Below, one piece after another: positions 1-12,857 of a stretch of 36,937 bases of DNA. Numbering within the stretch: position 1 is the first letter of the stretch; every line of letters starts with the position of its first letter. The stretch comes from Myxococcales bacterium (GTDB lineage Bacteria > Myxococcota_A > UBA9160 > SMWR01). Position numbers and translations under genes: made by a program. The notes below the pieces were generated by a model. It did no database searches. It had not been told where the DNA came from and worked only from the letters and a program-made list of their open reading frames with translations. The stretch covers positions 1 to 36,937 of the forward strand of contig JAOUNA010000010.1 of the NCBI GenBank assembly GCA_029881215.1, written 5' to 3'.

Positions 1-1374
1 TACGCGGTGACGGAAGCCGTGGGTGAGTCCGTCAACGTCGCGGCCTATCTGCGCGGCACCAAGTACCCGGACGAGTACGTGATCTTCGCCGGACACATCG
101 ACTGCTGGTGGGTCGGCACGAGCGACGACAGCTCCTCCATTGCGGCGGTGCTGGAGTTCGCCCGGACGTTCTCGGAGGCGAGAGCGGCTGGCCTGTTCGA
201 GAACGAGAGGACGCTGGTCTTCCTGTCGGTGGGCGCCGAGGAGTTCGGCGGACCCTGGGACACCTGGTACGACTGGCTCATCGGGTCGTACGAGTACGTG
301 ACGGCGCACCCGGAGATCATGCAGGGCCTGGTGGTCGAGCTGAACATGGACGGCGTCAGCTTCAAGCGGACCACGGGGCAGTACTGGGTGGAGAACACCT
401 GGGAGATCAACGCACTCATCAACAACGCGATCAAGGCGATTGGCAAGACGGGCTCGATCTCGCTCTACAACCCGATCTGGTCCTGGACCGACGCCTGGTC
501 GTTCGGCGCCAAGGGAGGCGGCTCGACAGCCCAGAGCTGGTGGGTCTCGGGGTTCGACGCCGTCTACCACACGCAGCTCGACAACATGGAGCGCGCCGAC
601 GTGGAGCCGATGCGCAACATCCTGCAGCTCTACAGCCTGCTCGGGATGCGCGCGGCCAACGCGCTCGTGCTGCCGCTCGACTTCTCGCCGACGATCGGCT
701 GGGCGGCCGGCGCCCTCGGCGCGGAGGCGTTCGCGGTTCCGTATCTGGCGGATGCGTTCGACGCGGCCAACGCCTCCCTCGCGGAGCTGAAGCAGAAGGT
801 GGCGGCGGCCAACGCCCGCGCCGCGGCCCTGAAGTCGGCCTACGCGTCGGCCAGCACCGACGCGGAGCGCGCCGCCATCCGCGCCGAGGCGGATGCGCTC
901 AACCGCTCGCTGATCGCCGCGCGGCGCATCATCAACCCGTGGACGCTGGGAGAGGGCGGCACCATGGGCTCGTGGGACGTGTTCCTGAGGAGCGATCAGC
1001 ACGCGCACGACCTCGCGCAGATCGACGCGGCGATCGCGGCGCTGTCCCGGGGGCGCGGGCAGGTGCACACGGCGCTGGGCGCGCTGGAGCAGGTCTACAC
1101 CATGGAGTGGGGGCGCCTGTTCAGCCCGGAGACCTACCACAGCGTCATGGACTGGATGATCAGCGACTCGATGTACTGGGGCGACGACTTCGACCAGCAG
1201 CAGGCCTACGTCGACGTCCACGCCATCCATCGGGGTCTGAAGGACGGATCACTGGAGCTGCCGGGCGCCATCTCCGCCCTGCAGGAGATCCGGCGCACGC
1301 AGCTGATTCCGTGGCTCGAGGAGGATCTCGGCACGCTCGCGTGGGCGTGGAAGGAGGCGGCGCGAGGACTCTGA
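1..1374 (+). CDS. M28-family zinc metallopeptidase (5' end missing)
   Basis: C-terminal part of a peptidase of the M28 family (aminopeptidase / glutamate-carboxypeptidase-like), co-catalytic zinc enzymes that remove N- or C-terminal residues. The reading frame is open from the first base, so the start lies upstream of the window. Numbering from the GTG at position 7, the metal-site pattern is present: His30 and Asp40/41 in GHIDCWWVGTSDDSS, the Glu pair 78-79 in GAEEFGG (general base plus ligand), Asp115 in ELNMDG and His188 in VYHTQLDN. The usual HxDSW segment reads HIDCWW, which is unusual. After the catalytic domain (to about residue 235) comes an Ala-rich helical region (about 240-310) and a further helical tail reminiscent of the dimerisation domain of transferrin-receptor-like peptidases; that last point is inference. 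The gene ends 23 nt before the stop of the convergent transporter gene. Substrate and localisation cannot be judged without the N-terminus. Confidence 0.85.
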   Translation, partial: YAVTEAVGESVNVAAYLRGTKYPDEYVIFAGHIDCWWVGTSDDSSSIAAVLEFARTFSEARAAGLFENERTLVFLSVGAEEFGGPWDTWYDWLIGSYEYVTAHPEIMQGLVVELNMDGVSFKRTTGQYWVENTWEINALINNAIKAIGKTGSISLYNPIWSWTDAWSFGAKGGGSTAQSWWVSGFDAVYHTQLDNMERADVEPMRNILQLYSLLGMRAANALVLPLDFSPTIGWAAGALGAEAFAVPYLADAFDAANASLAELKQKVAAANARAAALKSAYASASTDAERAAIRAEADALNRSLIAARRIINPWTLGEGGTMGSWDVFLRSDQHAHDLAQIDAAIAALSRGRGQVHTALGALEQVYTMEWGRLFSPETYHSVMDWMISDSMYWGDDFDQQQAYVDVHAIHRGLKDGSLELPGAISALQEIRRTQLIPWLEEDLGTLAWAWKEAARGL

Positions 1375-1397
1375 GCGGCGGGGAGATCGGCGCTGTC

Positions 1398-2978
1398 TCA
1401 GGACGATTTCTTGATCTCTTCCAGGGGCAGGGCAATCGGTTTGCTCTGCAGCTGCTCGGCATAGTCCTCGTGGATCCATTTCATGAAGGACACGACCATG
1501 AGGAGCAGGACGGGAATCAGCGGCAGGGCCACGATGATGGACGACAGCTGCACGGCCTTCAGCGCGCCGGTGGCGAGCAGCCCGACGGCAAAGAGGCCGA
1601 GAAGGATGCCCCACATGGTCCGGTTCCAGCGCGGCGGCTCTTCGTCTCCGGACAGCACGCGGGTGACCTGGGAGGAGAGCGTGTAGGCGGCGGAGTTGAG
1701 CGTCGTGGCCAGGAACACGAAGCAGAGCACGGTGAAGGCGGGAATGAAGATGTACTTCGAGCCGGGGATGGAGCGCAGGATGGCCACGACGGTGACGTCG
1801 TTGGACCCGCCGGACGCCTGAAGGATCCCGTAGACGTCCAGGATTCCCTGCGTCTGCAGGTGGATCACGTAGCCGCCCCAGACGGCCAGGAAGGCCCAGC
1901 AGCCGGCGCTGCCGAAGAACAGCACGCCGAAGATCACCTGCCGGATGGTCCGGCCCCGGGAGATGCGCGCGACGAACAGGCCCATCATGGGGGCATAGGC
2001 GGCCCACCAGGCCCAGTAGAACACCGTCCAGGTCTCCGGAAATCCGCCGTTGCTGATGGGATCCGACCAGAGGCTCAGTCGGATGAAGTCGTTCATCATC
2101 AGACCCAGGCTGTTGCACCAGGTGTTCAGGATGAAGGTGGTGGGTCCCACGATGAACACGTAGGCCAGCAGGAAGTAGGCGATGAAGGTGTTGAGGTCCG
2201 CCAGCCGGGCGATCCCGGTCTTGAGGCCGGCCCACACGGTGTAGGTGAACAGGGCGGTCCAGATGCACAGCACGACCAGCTGCAGCCCGAAGGACATGGG
2301 CAGGCCCGTCATCTCGCCCACCAGGCTGCTCACCAGCGGGACCGCCAGGCCGAGGGACGTGCCGACGCCGCCGATCATGGCGAAGATGACGACCGTATCG
2401 ATCAGCTTGCCGAAGAAGCCGTCGGCGTGGGCGCCGATCACGCCCCGGCAGGCCGTGCTGAGCCGCAGGGCGGGAACCCGCTTGACGTGGATGGCGTAGG
2501 CGATGGGGATGGCGGGCAGGGCGTAGAGGGCCCACGGCGTGATGCCCCAGTGGAACTGCCCGTACATGCCCGCCAGCTCGCCGATCAGCCCCTTCTGGCT
2601 GTTGGGGTCCACGTGCAGGATGCTGGTGTTCATGTAGTAGACCGGCTCGATGAAGGCCCAGTAGACGATGGCGATGCCCATGCCGGCGCAGAAGATCATG
2701 GCCGCCCACGTGTAGTTCGAGAACTCGGGCGCGTCTTCGGGCGCTCCGAGCTTGACGGCTCCCCAGCAGCTCAGCGCCAGCCAGAGCAGGAACCCGACGC
2801 AGAACAGACCGAAGAGCAGGTAGAGCCACTTGAAGTCGTGGGTGATCACGGCAAACGCCGCATCGACGATGGCCTTCCCCCGCTCGGGGAAGACCGCGAG
2901 CAGCGTGCCGATCACCGCGGTCGCGATCACGCCGGGCCACATCAATTTGTAGTCGATCGTGGAGGTCTGCCCTGCCAT
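1398..2978 (-). CDS. BCCT-family transporter, CaiT-like
   Basis: Twelve-helix inner-membrane carrier of the betaine/carnitine/choline transporter family, 526 residues. The ATG at 2978 is preceded by GAGGAG at good spacing, so the longer upstream reading frame is not used. Family signatures are clear: GMGIAIVYWAFIEP (99-112), GGVGTSLGLAVP (203-214) and WTVFYWAWW (317-325) followed by ARISRGRTIR (337-346). The substrate-box residues W324, W325 and Y328, with Met at 332, follow the pattern I recall for the carnitine/butyrobetaine antiporter CaiT (W323, Y327, M331) and not that of the sodium-coupled BetP. The C-terminal part (GDEEPP and after) also looks CaiT-like. However, the position matching CaiT Arg262 is Asn263, so sodium dependence is open. 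A quaternary-ammonium substrate is likely; carnitine specifically is not shown, as no cai enzymes are nearby. It is divergent from glgE across 285 nt. Confidence 0.9.
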   Translation of the reverse strand: MAGQTSTIDYKLMWPGVIATAVIGTLLAVFPERGKAIVDAAFAVITHDFKWLYLLFGLFCVGFLLWLALSCWGAVKLGAPEDAPEFSNYTWAAMIFCAGMGIAIVYWAFIEPVYYMNTSILHVDPNSQKGLIGELAGMYGQFHWGITPWALYALPAIPIAYAIHVKRVPALRLSTACRGVIGAHADGFFGKLIDTVVIFAMIGGVGTSLGLAVPLVSSLVGEMTGLPMSFGLQLVVLCIWTALFTYTVWAGLKTGIARLADLNTFIAYFLLAYVFIVGPTTFILNTWCNSLGLMMNDFIRLSLWSDPISNGGFPETWTVFYWAWWAAYAPMMGLFVARISRGRTIRQVIFGVLFFGSAGCWAFLAVWGGYVIHLQTQGILDVYGILQASGGSNDVTVVAILRSIPGSKYIFIPAFTVLCFVFLATTLNSAAYTLSSQVTRVLSGDEEPPRWNRTMWGILLGLFAVGLLATGALKAVQLSSIIVALPLIPVLLLMVVSFMKWIHEDYAEQLQSKPIALPLEEIKKSS

Positions 2979-3149
2979 GGTCTCCTCATCTGCGCGGTTG
3001 GGGAGGACGGTCGGGGGAGCCGGCGCTGCGCGTTTCCGGCCAGGAATGCCCGAATCGACCGCGCTGCGCAAGAGGCAGCGTCGAATCCCTGGCGGCGCGC
3101 CACCCGTTTCGAGAGCCGAAGGTGCGTTTCGCTCACCTGCCCCGGGGAG

Positions 3150-3169
3150 TGGTATCTTGCGGCACGTCG
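3150..3169 (+). promoter_or_regulatory. Candidate extended -10 promoter for the glgE operon
   Basis: In the 285-nt divergent gap between the BCCT gene and glgE the sequence TGGTATCTT (3150-3158) has an extended -10 layout (TGn then TATCTT), 105 nt before the glgE ATG. No good -35 box is seen. CACGTCG follows at 3163-3169. Nearly the same combination, TGGTAT..T then CACGTCG, occurs before the glycosyltransferase gene at 14940-14960. Assignment is by eye only. Confidence 0.3.
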
Positions 3170-3263
3170 AGGGGTGCAGACGTGCCTGTAGCGGCGTGCG
3201 GCGCCCGGCCGAGCAGCGCGCCGCGCGCGGCGGCGCGCACTCCCATCCTGTGGAGGCCGATCG

Positions 3264-5333
3264 ATGAACCGAGAGTCCGCGAAGCCGGCGCGGGAGGATG
3301 CGCCGGCGCACCCGGGGGCGTCGTCCGGGCGGCCTTCCCTCGACCTCTCCGGCGTGGATCTCGTGCCCCGCGCCGTCATCGACGCGGTGCGTCCCGAGAT
3401 CGACGGCGGGCGCCATCCGATCAAACGGGTGGTCGGGCAGGAGGTGCGCGTCTCGGCGCGCATCTACGCGGATGGGCACGACCATCTGGCGGCCGTGCTG
3501 CGTTACCGCTGCGCCGCCGACACGGCGTGGCGCGAAGTGCGGATGGCCTCGCTCGAACACGATCGCTTCGAGGCCGCGTTCCGGGTGGAGCGCCTCGGTG
3601 ACTACGCGTACACGATCGAGGCCTGGGTGGATGCCTTCGCCAGCTGGCGCGACGGGCTGGAACGTAAGGTGAACGCCGGCCTCGACGTGCGCAGCGAGCT
3701 GCTCGAAGGAGCGGTGCTGGTGCGCGCCGCGGCGGAGCGCGCCGCGACGACGGACGCCAGCTGGCTGCGCGCTCGCGCCGAGCTGCTCGCGTCCAATCAG
3801 AGCCAGGAGCGGCGCGTCGAGACGGCGCTCTCCATCGAAATCTCCGAGTGCATGGACCGCCACCCCGATCGCAGTCGCTCCGCGCACCTCGATCGGGTGC
3901 TGCACGTGCAGGTGGAGCGGGAGCGGGCCAGGACCGGGGCCTGGTACGAGTTCTTCCCCCGATCCTGCGCGGACGAGCCCGGTCGGCACGGGACCTTCCG
4001 CGATTGCGAAAGGCGGCTCGCGTACGTGGCGTCGATGGGCTTCGATGTGGTCTACCTCCCGCCGATCCACCCGATTGGCGTCACGCACCGCAAGGGCGCC
4101 GGAAACAAATCCACGGCGCAGCCGGGCGATCCGGGCAGCGTGTGGGCAATCGGGAGCGCCGAGGGCGGCCACAAGGCGGTGCACCCCGCCCTGGGCAGCC
4201 TCGCGGATTTCGAGCACCTGGTCGAGAGCGCCCGAGAGCTCGGACTCGAGATCGCTCTCGACCTCGCCTTCCAGTGCTCGCCGGATCATCCCTACGTGGA
4301 GAAGCATCCGACGTGGTTCCGGCGCCGGCCAGACGGCACGGTCCATCACGCCGAGAATCCGCCCAAGAAATACGAAGACATCTACCCCTTCGACTTCGAG
4401 TCCGAGCATTGGCGTGAGCTCTGGATGGAGCTGAAGAGCGTCGTCAGCTTCTGGATCGATCACGGCGTCCGGATCTTCCGGGTGGACAATCCGCACACCA
4501 AGCCCTTCGCGTTCTGGGAGTGGCTGATCCGGGAGGTGCGGGAGACGCGACCCGACGTGGTGTTCCTGTCGGAGGCGTTTGCGCGGCCGGCGGTGATGCA
4601 GCTTCTGGCGAAGATCGGATTCTCGCAGTCCTACAGCTACTTCACCTGGCGAAACACGAAGGAAGAGATCACGCAGTACTTCACCGAGCTCTCCTCGTAT
4701 CCGAACCGCGAGTATCTGCGCCCGAATCTCTTCGCCAACACGCCGGATATCCTGCACGAATATCTGCAGACGGGTAAGCGCGCCGCCTTCCAGACGCGGC
4801 TGGTGCTCGCCGCAACGCTGTCGGGAAGCTATGGCATCTACGGGCCGCCCTTCGAGCTCTGCATCGCAGACGCCGTTCCGGGAAGCGAGGAATATCGCGG
4901 CTCGGAGAAGTACCAGCTGGTTCACTGGGATCTCGAACGCGAGGGCCACATCCGGGAGACCGTGGCGCGGATCAACGAAATCCGCCGCGAGAATCCCGCG
5001 ATCACGCGGGGTAGAGCGCCGGAGTTCTATCCAATCGACGACGACGAGCTCCTCGCGTACGGTAGGACCACGCAAGATGGGCGCGAGACGCTCGTCGTGG
5101 TGGTGAATCTCGACCCCCATTACACGCACAGCGGCTGGCTCGATCTGCCCCTCGAGAAGCTCGGAATCGACTCGAGACAGCCCTTCCAGGTGGAGGATCT
5201 GCTGGGCGGGGCGCGCTATCTGTGGCACGGGAGCCGCAACTACGTGTCGCTCGATCCGGCCTCCATTCCCGCGCACATCTTCCGGCTGCGCAGGCGCGTC
5301 CGCACGGAGAGGGATTTCGACTACTACCTATGA
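3264..5333 (+). CDS. glgE: Alpha-1,4-glucan:maltose-1-phosphate maltosyltransferase
   Basis: GlgE (GH13 subfamily 3) transfers maltosyl units from alpha-maltose-1-phosphate to the non-reducing end of an alpha-1,4-glucan, releasing phosphate, in the cytoplasm. The 689-residue length is normal for the family. An N-terminal beta-sandwich region (about 20-200) precedes the (beta/alpha)8 barrel. The nucleophile is Asp408 in FRVDNPHTKP and the acid/base is Glu437 in FLSEAF; their 29-residue spacing equals that of the Streptomyces enzyme (D394/E423, from memory). YEFFPRS and the KYEDIYP segment are also typical. The ATG has GGAGG 7 nt upstream. Its last 4 nt overlap the treS-maltokinase start (ATGA), indicating translational coupling within the glucan operon. 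Nothing suggests loss of function. Confidence 0.96.
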   Translation: MNRESAKPAREDAPAHPGASSGRPSLDLSGVDLVPRAVIDAVRPEIDGGRHPIKRVVGQEVRVSARIYADGHDHLAAVLRYRCAADTAWREVRMASLEHDRFEAAFRVERLGDYAYTIEAWVDAFASWRDGLERKVNAGLDVRSELLEGAVLVRAAAERAATTDASWLRARAELLASNQSQERRVETALSIEISECMDRHPDRSRSAHLDRVLHVQVERERARTGAWYEFFPRSCADEPGRHGTFRDCERRLAYVASMGFDVVYLPPIHPIGVTHRKGAGNKSTAQPGDPGSVWAIGSAEGGHKAVHPALGSLADFEHLVESARELGLEIALDLAFQCSPDHPYVEKHPTWFRRRPDGTVHHAENPPKKYEDIYPFDFESEHWRELWMELKSVVSFWIDHGVRIFRVDNPHTKPFAFWEWLIREVRETRPDVVFLSEAFARPAVMQLLAKIGFSQSYSYFTWRNTKEEITQYFTELSSYPNREYLRPNLFANTPDILHEYLQTGKRAAFQTRLVLAATLSGSYGIYGPPFELCIADAVPGSEEYRGSEKYQLVHWDLEREGHIRETVARINEIRRENPAITRGRAPEFYPIDDDELLAYGRTTQDGRETLVVVVNLDPHYTHSGWLDLPLEKLGIDSRQPFQVEDLLGGARYLWHGSRNYVSLDPASIPAHIFRLRRRVRTERDFDYYL

Positions 5334-8300
5334 GCAGCCGCCGCAATGCGAAGAGTCAACTCGGCGATTGGCCGGAGTCTCTCGGAGACGATTCCCTGTG
5401 GTACCGGGATGCGATCTTCTACGAGCTCCGCGTCGGCGCATTCCAGGACAGCGATGGCGACGGCATCGGCGACTTTCGCGGCCTGATCGAACGGCTCGAC
5501 TATCTGCAGGATCTCGGGGTCACGGTGCTCTGGCTGCTTCCGTTCTACCCCTCCCCCCTGCGCGACGACGGCTACGACATCTCCGACTACACGAATGTCG
5601 ATCCGCAGCTCGGCAGTCTCGACGATTTCAGGGCGGTTCTGCGAGAGGCGCATCAGCGCGGTCTGCGCGTCATCACCGAGCTCGTCCTCAATCACACCTC
5701 CGATCAGCATCCCTGGTTCCAACGCGCGCGACGCGCGCCTGCCGGGAGCCGCTGGCGAAACTACTACGTGTGGAGCGACGATCCCGAGAAGTACGCGGAA
5801 GCCCGCGTGATCTTCCAGGATTTCGAGCCCAGCAACTGGAGCTGGGATCCGGTTGCGAAGAGCTATTACTGGCATCGCTTCTACGCGCACCAGCCGGACC
5901 TGAATTTCGAATCCGCGGACGTGCGCCGCGCCGTGGTCCGATTCCTCGACTTCTGGCTCGGCATGGGCGTCGACGGATTGCGCCTCGACGCGATTCCGTA
6001 CCTGTACGAGCAGGAGGGGACGAATTGCGAAAACCTGCCGCAGACGCACGGGTTCCTGAAGGATCTGCGCCAGCACATCGACGCGACGCATCGCGACCGC
6101 ATGCTGCTCGCGGAGGCGAACCAGTGGCCAGAGGACGCCGTGGCCTATTTCGGGCAGGGCGACGAGTGCCACATGGCCTTCCACTTTCCGGTGATGCCCC
6201 GCCTGTTCATGGCGCTGCAGATGGAGGACCGCTATCCGATCATCGACATCCTGATCCAGACGCCGCCGATCCCGGAGACTTGTCAGTGGGCGCTCTTTCT
6301 CCGCAACCACGACGAGCTGACGCTCGAGATGGTGACTGACGAGGAGCGAGACTACATGTATCGCGTGTACGCCGCCGACGCGCGCGCGCGCCTCAACCTG
6401 GGGATCCGCCGGCGCCTGGCTCCCCTGCTGGGAAACGATCGGCGTCGCATCGAGCTGATGAACGCGCTGCTCTACTCCCTGCCGGGAACGCCCGTGCTCT
6501 ACTACGGCGACGAGATCGGCATGGGAGACAACATCTATCTCGGCGATCGCAACGGCGTCCGGACGCCGATGCAGTGGAGCTCCGATCGGAATGCCGGCTT
6601 CTCGCGTGCGAATCCGCAGCAGCTGTATCTGCCGATCATCGTCGATCCCGAGTACCACTTCGAATCCATCAATGTCGAGGCGCAGCAAAAGAATCCGCAT
6701 TCCCTGCTCAGCTGGACCAAGCGCTTGATCTCCCTGCGCAAGAGACATCGCGCCTTCGGCCGCGGTGTCTTCGAGCTGCTGCACCCCAGCAATCGCAAGG
6801 TGCTGGCTTTCGTGCGCGCCCACGACAGCGAGCGAATCCTGGTGGTGGCGAATCTCTCGCGATTCGTGGAGTACGTCGAGCTCGATCTCTCGCAATACGT
6901 GGACGTGGTCCCCTTCGAGATCTTCTCCGGGAAGCCGTTTCCGCGCATCGGATCGCTTCCCTATCTGCTCACGCTGGGGCCGCACGACTTCTACTGGTTC
7001 CGGCTCGAGGCGGAACGCGAGGGCGAGCGCGCGGCGGTCGAAGTGGGACAGCCCGTGCTCCCGAAGCTCAGCATACGGGGCTCGTGGCGCGGCGTGCTGC
7101 AGCCGGACAATCGCGAGATCTTCGAGCAGGTGCTGCCCGAGCTTCTGCGCGCGCGGCGCTGGTTCGGCGGCAAGGGGAGCCCGATTGCCTCCGCCTCCAT
7201 CGTCGACGTCCTGCCACTCGGCTCGGGCGATGCAGCCGCCCAGCTCGCCATGGTCGAGGTCGGCCGGGACGGCGCGATTCCGGAGCTCTACTGCATGCCG
7301 ATCGCCTTTCTTGCGGGCGATCGGGCCGACGCGCTGCGCCGAGATCGGCCGAACGCGATCTTTGCCGAGCTCGAAGTGGTGGGGAAGGGCGCCTCCGCGC
7401 AGGGCGTGCTCTGCGATGCCCTGGAGCAAGCGGAGGTCTGCGCGGACCTGCTCGACGCGATCCGCCGGCGCCGGAAGATCCGCGGCGAGAGCGGAACGCT
7501 GCTGGCGACGCCATCGCGCGCGCTCGTCCGATTCCGCGACGTGGAAGAGCGCTGGCTGGCGCCCAGCCTGGTGCGCACCGAGCAGAGCAACAGCACGATC
7601 CTGTACGGAGAGAAGCTCATTCTCAAGGTCTTCCGGCGCCTCGCGGAGGGCATCAATCCGGAGCTCGAAATCGGACGATTCCTGACGGAGCGGGCGCGCT
7701 TCTCCCACACGCCCGAAGTGGCGGGAGCGTTCGAATACCGACGCGGGCGCCAGAAGAGCCAGACCCTCGCAGTGCTCACGAGCTACGTCGAGAACGAAGG
7801 AGAGGCCTGGACCTACACGCTCGATCAAGTGGGGCAGTACTTCGAGCGCGCCCTCGCCAGGCAGCACGAGATCGGCGTGATTCCCGTGCTCGAGCGCGAA
7901 GCCGTGGATCTCGTCGCGGAGGAGACTCCCGCTCTCATCGTCGAGCTGGTCGGGGGCTATCTGGAGTCGGCGCGCCTGCTCGGTGCGCGAACCGCCGAGC
8001 TGCACCTGGCCCTGGCCTCCGATCCCTCCGATCCGAGCTTCGCGCCGGAGCCCTTCACGAGCCTCTACCAGCGCGCCCGTTACCAGTCGATGCGCAATAC
8101 CACGGCGCACAGCTTCGATCTGCTGAAGGCGCGGCAGGGAGCGCTCGTCGGAGACGTCGCTGCGGAAGCGGGCCGACTCCTGGGTATGAAGGAGCGCGTT
8201 CTGGAGGAATTCCGTGCGATTCTGGGCGCGCGGTTCGGCGGCACGAGGATCCGCTGTCACGGCGACTATCATCTGGGCCAGGTGCTCCACACGGGAAACG

Positions 8301-8722
8301 ACTTCGTGATCATCGATTTCGAGGGAGAGCCGGCGCGCTCGCCCGGGGAGCGGAAGCTCAAGCGCTCCCCGCTGACCGACGTGGCGGGAATGTTGCGCTC
8401 GTTCGACTACGTCGCGCACCACGCGCTGCTTTCCCACGACGCAATGATCCGCAGCCAGGACGAGACGAATCTCGAGCGCTGGGCGAACCTGTGGGTGAAG
8501 TGGGCGGGCGCCGCATTCCTGCGTGGCTATTTCCCGGCGATCGCGGATCGCCAGCTGATTCCCTCGGATCCGCGCCAGCTCCGCAGCCTGCTGCGCGTGC
8601 TGCTGCTCGACAAGGCCATCTACGAGCTCGGATACGAGCTGGACAATCGTCCGGCCTGGGCGAGCCTTCCGATTCGGGGGATTCTCGATCTTCTCGAGTC
8701 GCCGCGCGGGGGGCGCAGCTGA
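5330..8722 (+). CDS. treS: Trehalose synthase-maltokinase fusion (TreS-Mak/Pep2)
   Basis: A 1130-residue bifunctional enzyme. Residues about 25-570 are a GH13 trehalose synthase that interconverts trehalose and maltose: [19 protein letters not shown] near the start, nucleophile Asp220 in LRLDAIPYL, acid/base Glu262 in LLAEANQWP and Asp328 in RNHDELT. Residues about 650-1130 are a maltokinase that makes maltose-1-phosphate with [11 protein letters not shown], the kinase loop [10 protein letters not shown] with Asp979 and the metal-binding Asp996 in IIDFEGEP. Fusion of the two is known in many GlgE-pathway bacteria and should channel maltose to the kinase. The ATG at 5330 overlaps the glgE stop by 4 nt and the domain begins soon after, so an upstream start at 5222 inside glgE is unlikely. 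It overlaps glgB by 1 nt (TGATG). The product feeds GlgE directly. Confidence 0.95.
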   Translation: MSSRRNAKSQLGDWPESLGDDSLWYRDAIFYELRVGAFQDSDGDGIGDFRGLIERLDYLQDLGVTVLWLLPFYPSPLRDDGYDISDYTNVDPQLGSLDDFRAVLREAHQRGLRVITELVLNHTSDQHPWFQRARRAPAGSRWRNYYVWSDDPEKYAEARVIFQDFEPSNWSWDPVAKSYYWHRFYAHQPDLNFESADVRRAVVRFLDFWLGMGVDGLRLDAIPYLYEQEGTNCENLPQTHGFLKDLRQHIDATHRDRMLLAEANQWPEDAVAYFGQGDECHMAFHFPVMPRLFMALQMEDRYPIIDILIQTPPIPETCQWALFLRNHDELTLEMVTDEERDYMYRVYAADARARLNLGIRRRLAPLLGNDRRRIELMNALLYSLPGTPVLYYGDEIGMGDNIYLGDRNGVRTPMQWSSDRNAGFSRANPQQLYLPIIVDPEYHFESINVEAQQKNPHSLLSWTKRLISLRKRHRAFGRGVFELLHPSNRKVLAFVRAHDSERILVVANLSRFVEYVELDLSQYVDVVPFEIFSGKPFPRIGSLPYLLTLGPHDFYWFRLEAEREGERAAVEVGQPVLPKLSIRGSWRGVLQPDNREIFEQVLPELLRARRWFGGKGSPIASASIVDVLPLGSGDAAAQLAMVEVGRDGAIPELYCMPIAFLAGDRADALRRDRPNAIFAELEVVGKGASAQGVLCDALEQAEVCADLLDAIRRRRKIRGESGTLLATPSRALVRFRDVEERWLAPSLVRTEQSNSTILYGEKLILKVFRRLAEGINPELEIGRFLTERARFSHTPEVAGAFEYRRGRQKSQTLAVLTSYVENEGEAWTYTLDQVGQYFERALARQHEIGVIPVLEREAVDLVAEETPALIVELVGGYLESARLLGARTAELHLALASDPSDPSFAPEPFTSLYQRARYQSMRNTTAHSFDLLKARQGALVGDVAAEAGRLLGMKERVLEEFRAILGARFGGTRIRCHGDYHLGQVLHTGNDFVIIDFEGEPARSPGERKLKRSPLTDVAGMLRSFDYVAHHALLSHDAMIRSQDETNLERWANLWVKWAGAAFLRGYFPAIADRQLIPSDPRQLRSLLRVLLLDKAIYELGYELDNRPAWASLPIRGILDLLESPRGGRS

Positions 8723-10652
8723 TGGTCCGGCGCAGGGGACAGGGTGGCGATCGAGTCGCGGTGTCGCGCCTCAGCGAGCAGGATCTCTACCTGTTCAATG
8801 AAGGCACGCACGTTCGGCTGTACGACAAGCTGGGAGCGCATCCGGGGGTGGTCGACGGCAGCGAGGGGGTGCACTTTGCCGTCTGGGCTCCGAATGCCTC
8901 GGAGGTCTCGGTGATCGGGGATTTCAACGCCTGGAAGGTCGAGGCCAATCCGCTCGCGCCTCGCGCGAGCAGCGGCATCTTCGAGGCGTTCGTTCCGGGT
9001 GTCGCGCTGGGCGCCCGCTACAAGTATCAGGTCACCTCCCATCTCGGCGGTCCGCCGGTCGACAAGGCCGATCCCGTCGCCTTTCACGCGGAGGTGGCGC
9101 CCGGCACCGCATCGCTCGTCTCTTCCCTGGACTACGCCTGGGGGGATGCGGAGTGGATGACGTCGCGGGCGCGGCGCAACGCCCTGGGCGCTCCGATGGC
9201 AATCTACGAGCTCCACGTCGGCTCCTGGCGGCGCGCGGCCGAAGGTCACGGGCGCCTGCTCGGCTACCGCGAGCTCGCCCCGCTGCTCGTCGACTACGTC
9301 TGCTCCATGGGCTTCACGCACGTCGAATTGCTGCCGGTGATGGAGCACCCCTTCTACGGATCCTGGGGCTATCAGACCACCGGCTACTTCGCGCCCACCT
9401 CTCGCTATGGGGCCCCCCAGGACTTCATGTACCTGATCGACCTGTTGCACCAGAACGAGATCGGCGTGATTCTCGACTGGGTTCCCTCCCATTTCGTCAC
9501 CGACGAGCACGGACTGGGGAGATTCGACGGCACGCATCTCTACGAGCACGGCGATCCCCGGCAGGGCTTTCACCCCGACTGGAACAGCTACATCTTCAAC
9601 TATGGCCGTCACGAGGTGCGCAGCTTCCTGCTCAGCAGCGCGATGTACTGGCTGGAGAAATATCACGTCGACGGAATTCGGGTGGATGCCGTCGCCTCCA
9701 TGCTGTACCTGGATTACTCGCGCAAGGAGGGGGAGTGGATCCCCAACAAGTACGGGGGCCGGGAGAACCTCGACGCCATCGAATTCCTGCGCAGCCTGAA
9801 CGTGCACATCTACGAGAATCATCCGGACGTCCAGACCTTCGCCGAAGAATCGACGGCGTGGCCGATGGTCTCTCGCCCGGCCTACGTCGGCGGCCTGGGC
9901 TTCGGCATGAAGTGGGACATGGGATGGATGCACGACACGCTCCAGTACGTCTCGCACGAGCCCGTGCACCGCAAGCATCACCACCGCGAGATCACCTTCC
10001 GCGCGATCTACGCGTTCAACGAGAACTTCGTGCTGCCCCTGTCCCACGATGAGGTGGTGCACGGGAAGGGCTCGCTGCTGAGCAGGATGCCGGGGGACGA
10101 CTGGCAGAAATTTGCGAACCTGCGCCTGCTCTTCGGATACCAGTACACGCAGCCCGGCAAGAAGCTCCTGTTCATGGGCGCCGAGCTCGCGCAGTGGCGC
10201 GAGTGGAGCCACGAATCGACCCTGGAGTGGCACCTGCTGGAATACGAGCGACACCGTGGCGTGCAGCGCTGGGTCCGCGATCTGAACACCTGCTATCGCG
10301 GCACACCCGCCCTGCACGAGCTCGATTGCGAGCCGAAGGGCTTCGCCTGGATCGACTGCAACGACGACGAGCAGAGCACCCTCACCTTCATCCGCAGGGC
10401 GCGATCGGAGGAAGCGAACGTCGTCGTGGCCTGCAATTTCACGCCGGTGCCGCGGAACAACTTCCGGATCGGCGTGCCCTGCAGCGGGCGTTGGGCCGAG
10501 ATTCTGAACAGCGATGCAACGCTCTACGGGGGCAGCGGTCAGGGCAATCTCGGAGGCGTCCGGACGACGCCCGTAGCCTGGCACGGCTACCCTTGCTCCT
10601 TCGTCGCCACCCTGCCGCCCCTCGCCATCGTGTTGTTCGCGTACGAGGGCGG

Positions 10653-10656
<4 letters not shown>
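8722..10656 (+). CDS. glgB: 1,4-alpha-glucan branching enzyme
   Basis: GlgB cuts an alpha-1,4 chain and reattaches it by an alpha-1,6 bond, branching the glucan made by GlgE. At 644 residues it is the short type lacking the extra N-terminal N1 domain of the E. coli enzyme (728 residues). A CBM48 domain lies at about 49-130 ([20 protein letters not shown]), followed by the GH13 barrel: [17 protein letters not shown], nucleophile Asp322 in [10 protein letters not shown], acid/base Glu375 in FAEEST (53 residues apart as in E. coli) and [15 protein letters not shown] for the third acid and transition-state His. The ATG shares one base with the treS-maltokinase stop; a second in-frame GTG at 8761 is possible but lacks that coupling. 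It overlaps glgX by 4 nt. Confidence 0.96.

Positions 10657-12853
<2,197 letters not shown>

Positions 12854-12857
<4 letters not shown>

Noticed and set aside
2979-5276. Long minus-strand extension of the BCCT gene across glgE
   Set aside because: The transporter has a good ribosome-binding site and typical N-terminus at 2978; the extension is antisense to glgE and has no transporter or other family character.
6574-8721. Very long open frame running through the treS-maltokinase gene into glgB
   Set aside because: It is in a different frame from the clearly conserved maltokinase domain, is very rich in Arg/Ala/Gly, and only becomes protein-like at the glgB ATG at 8722. High GC explains the lack of stops.
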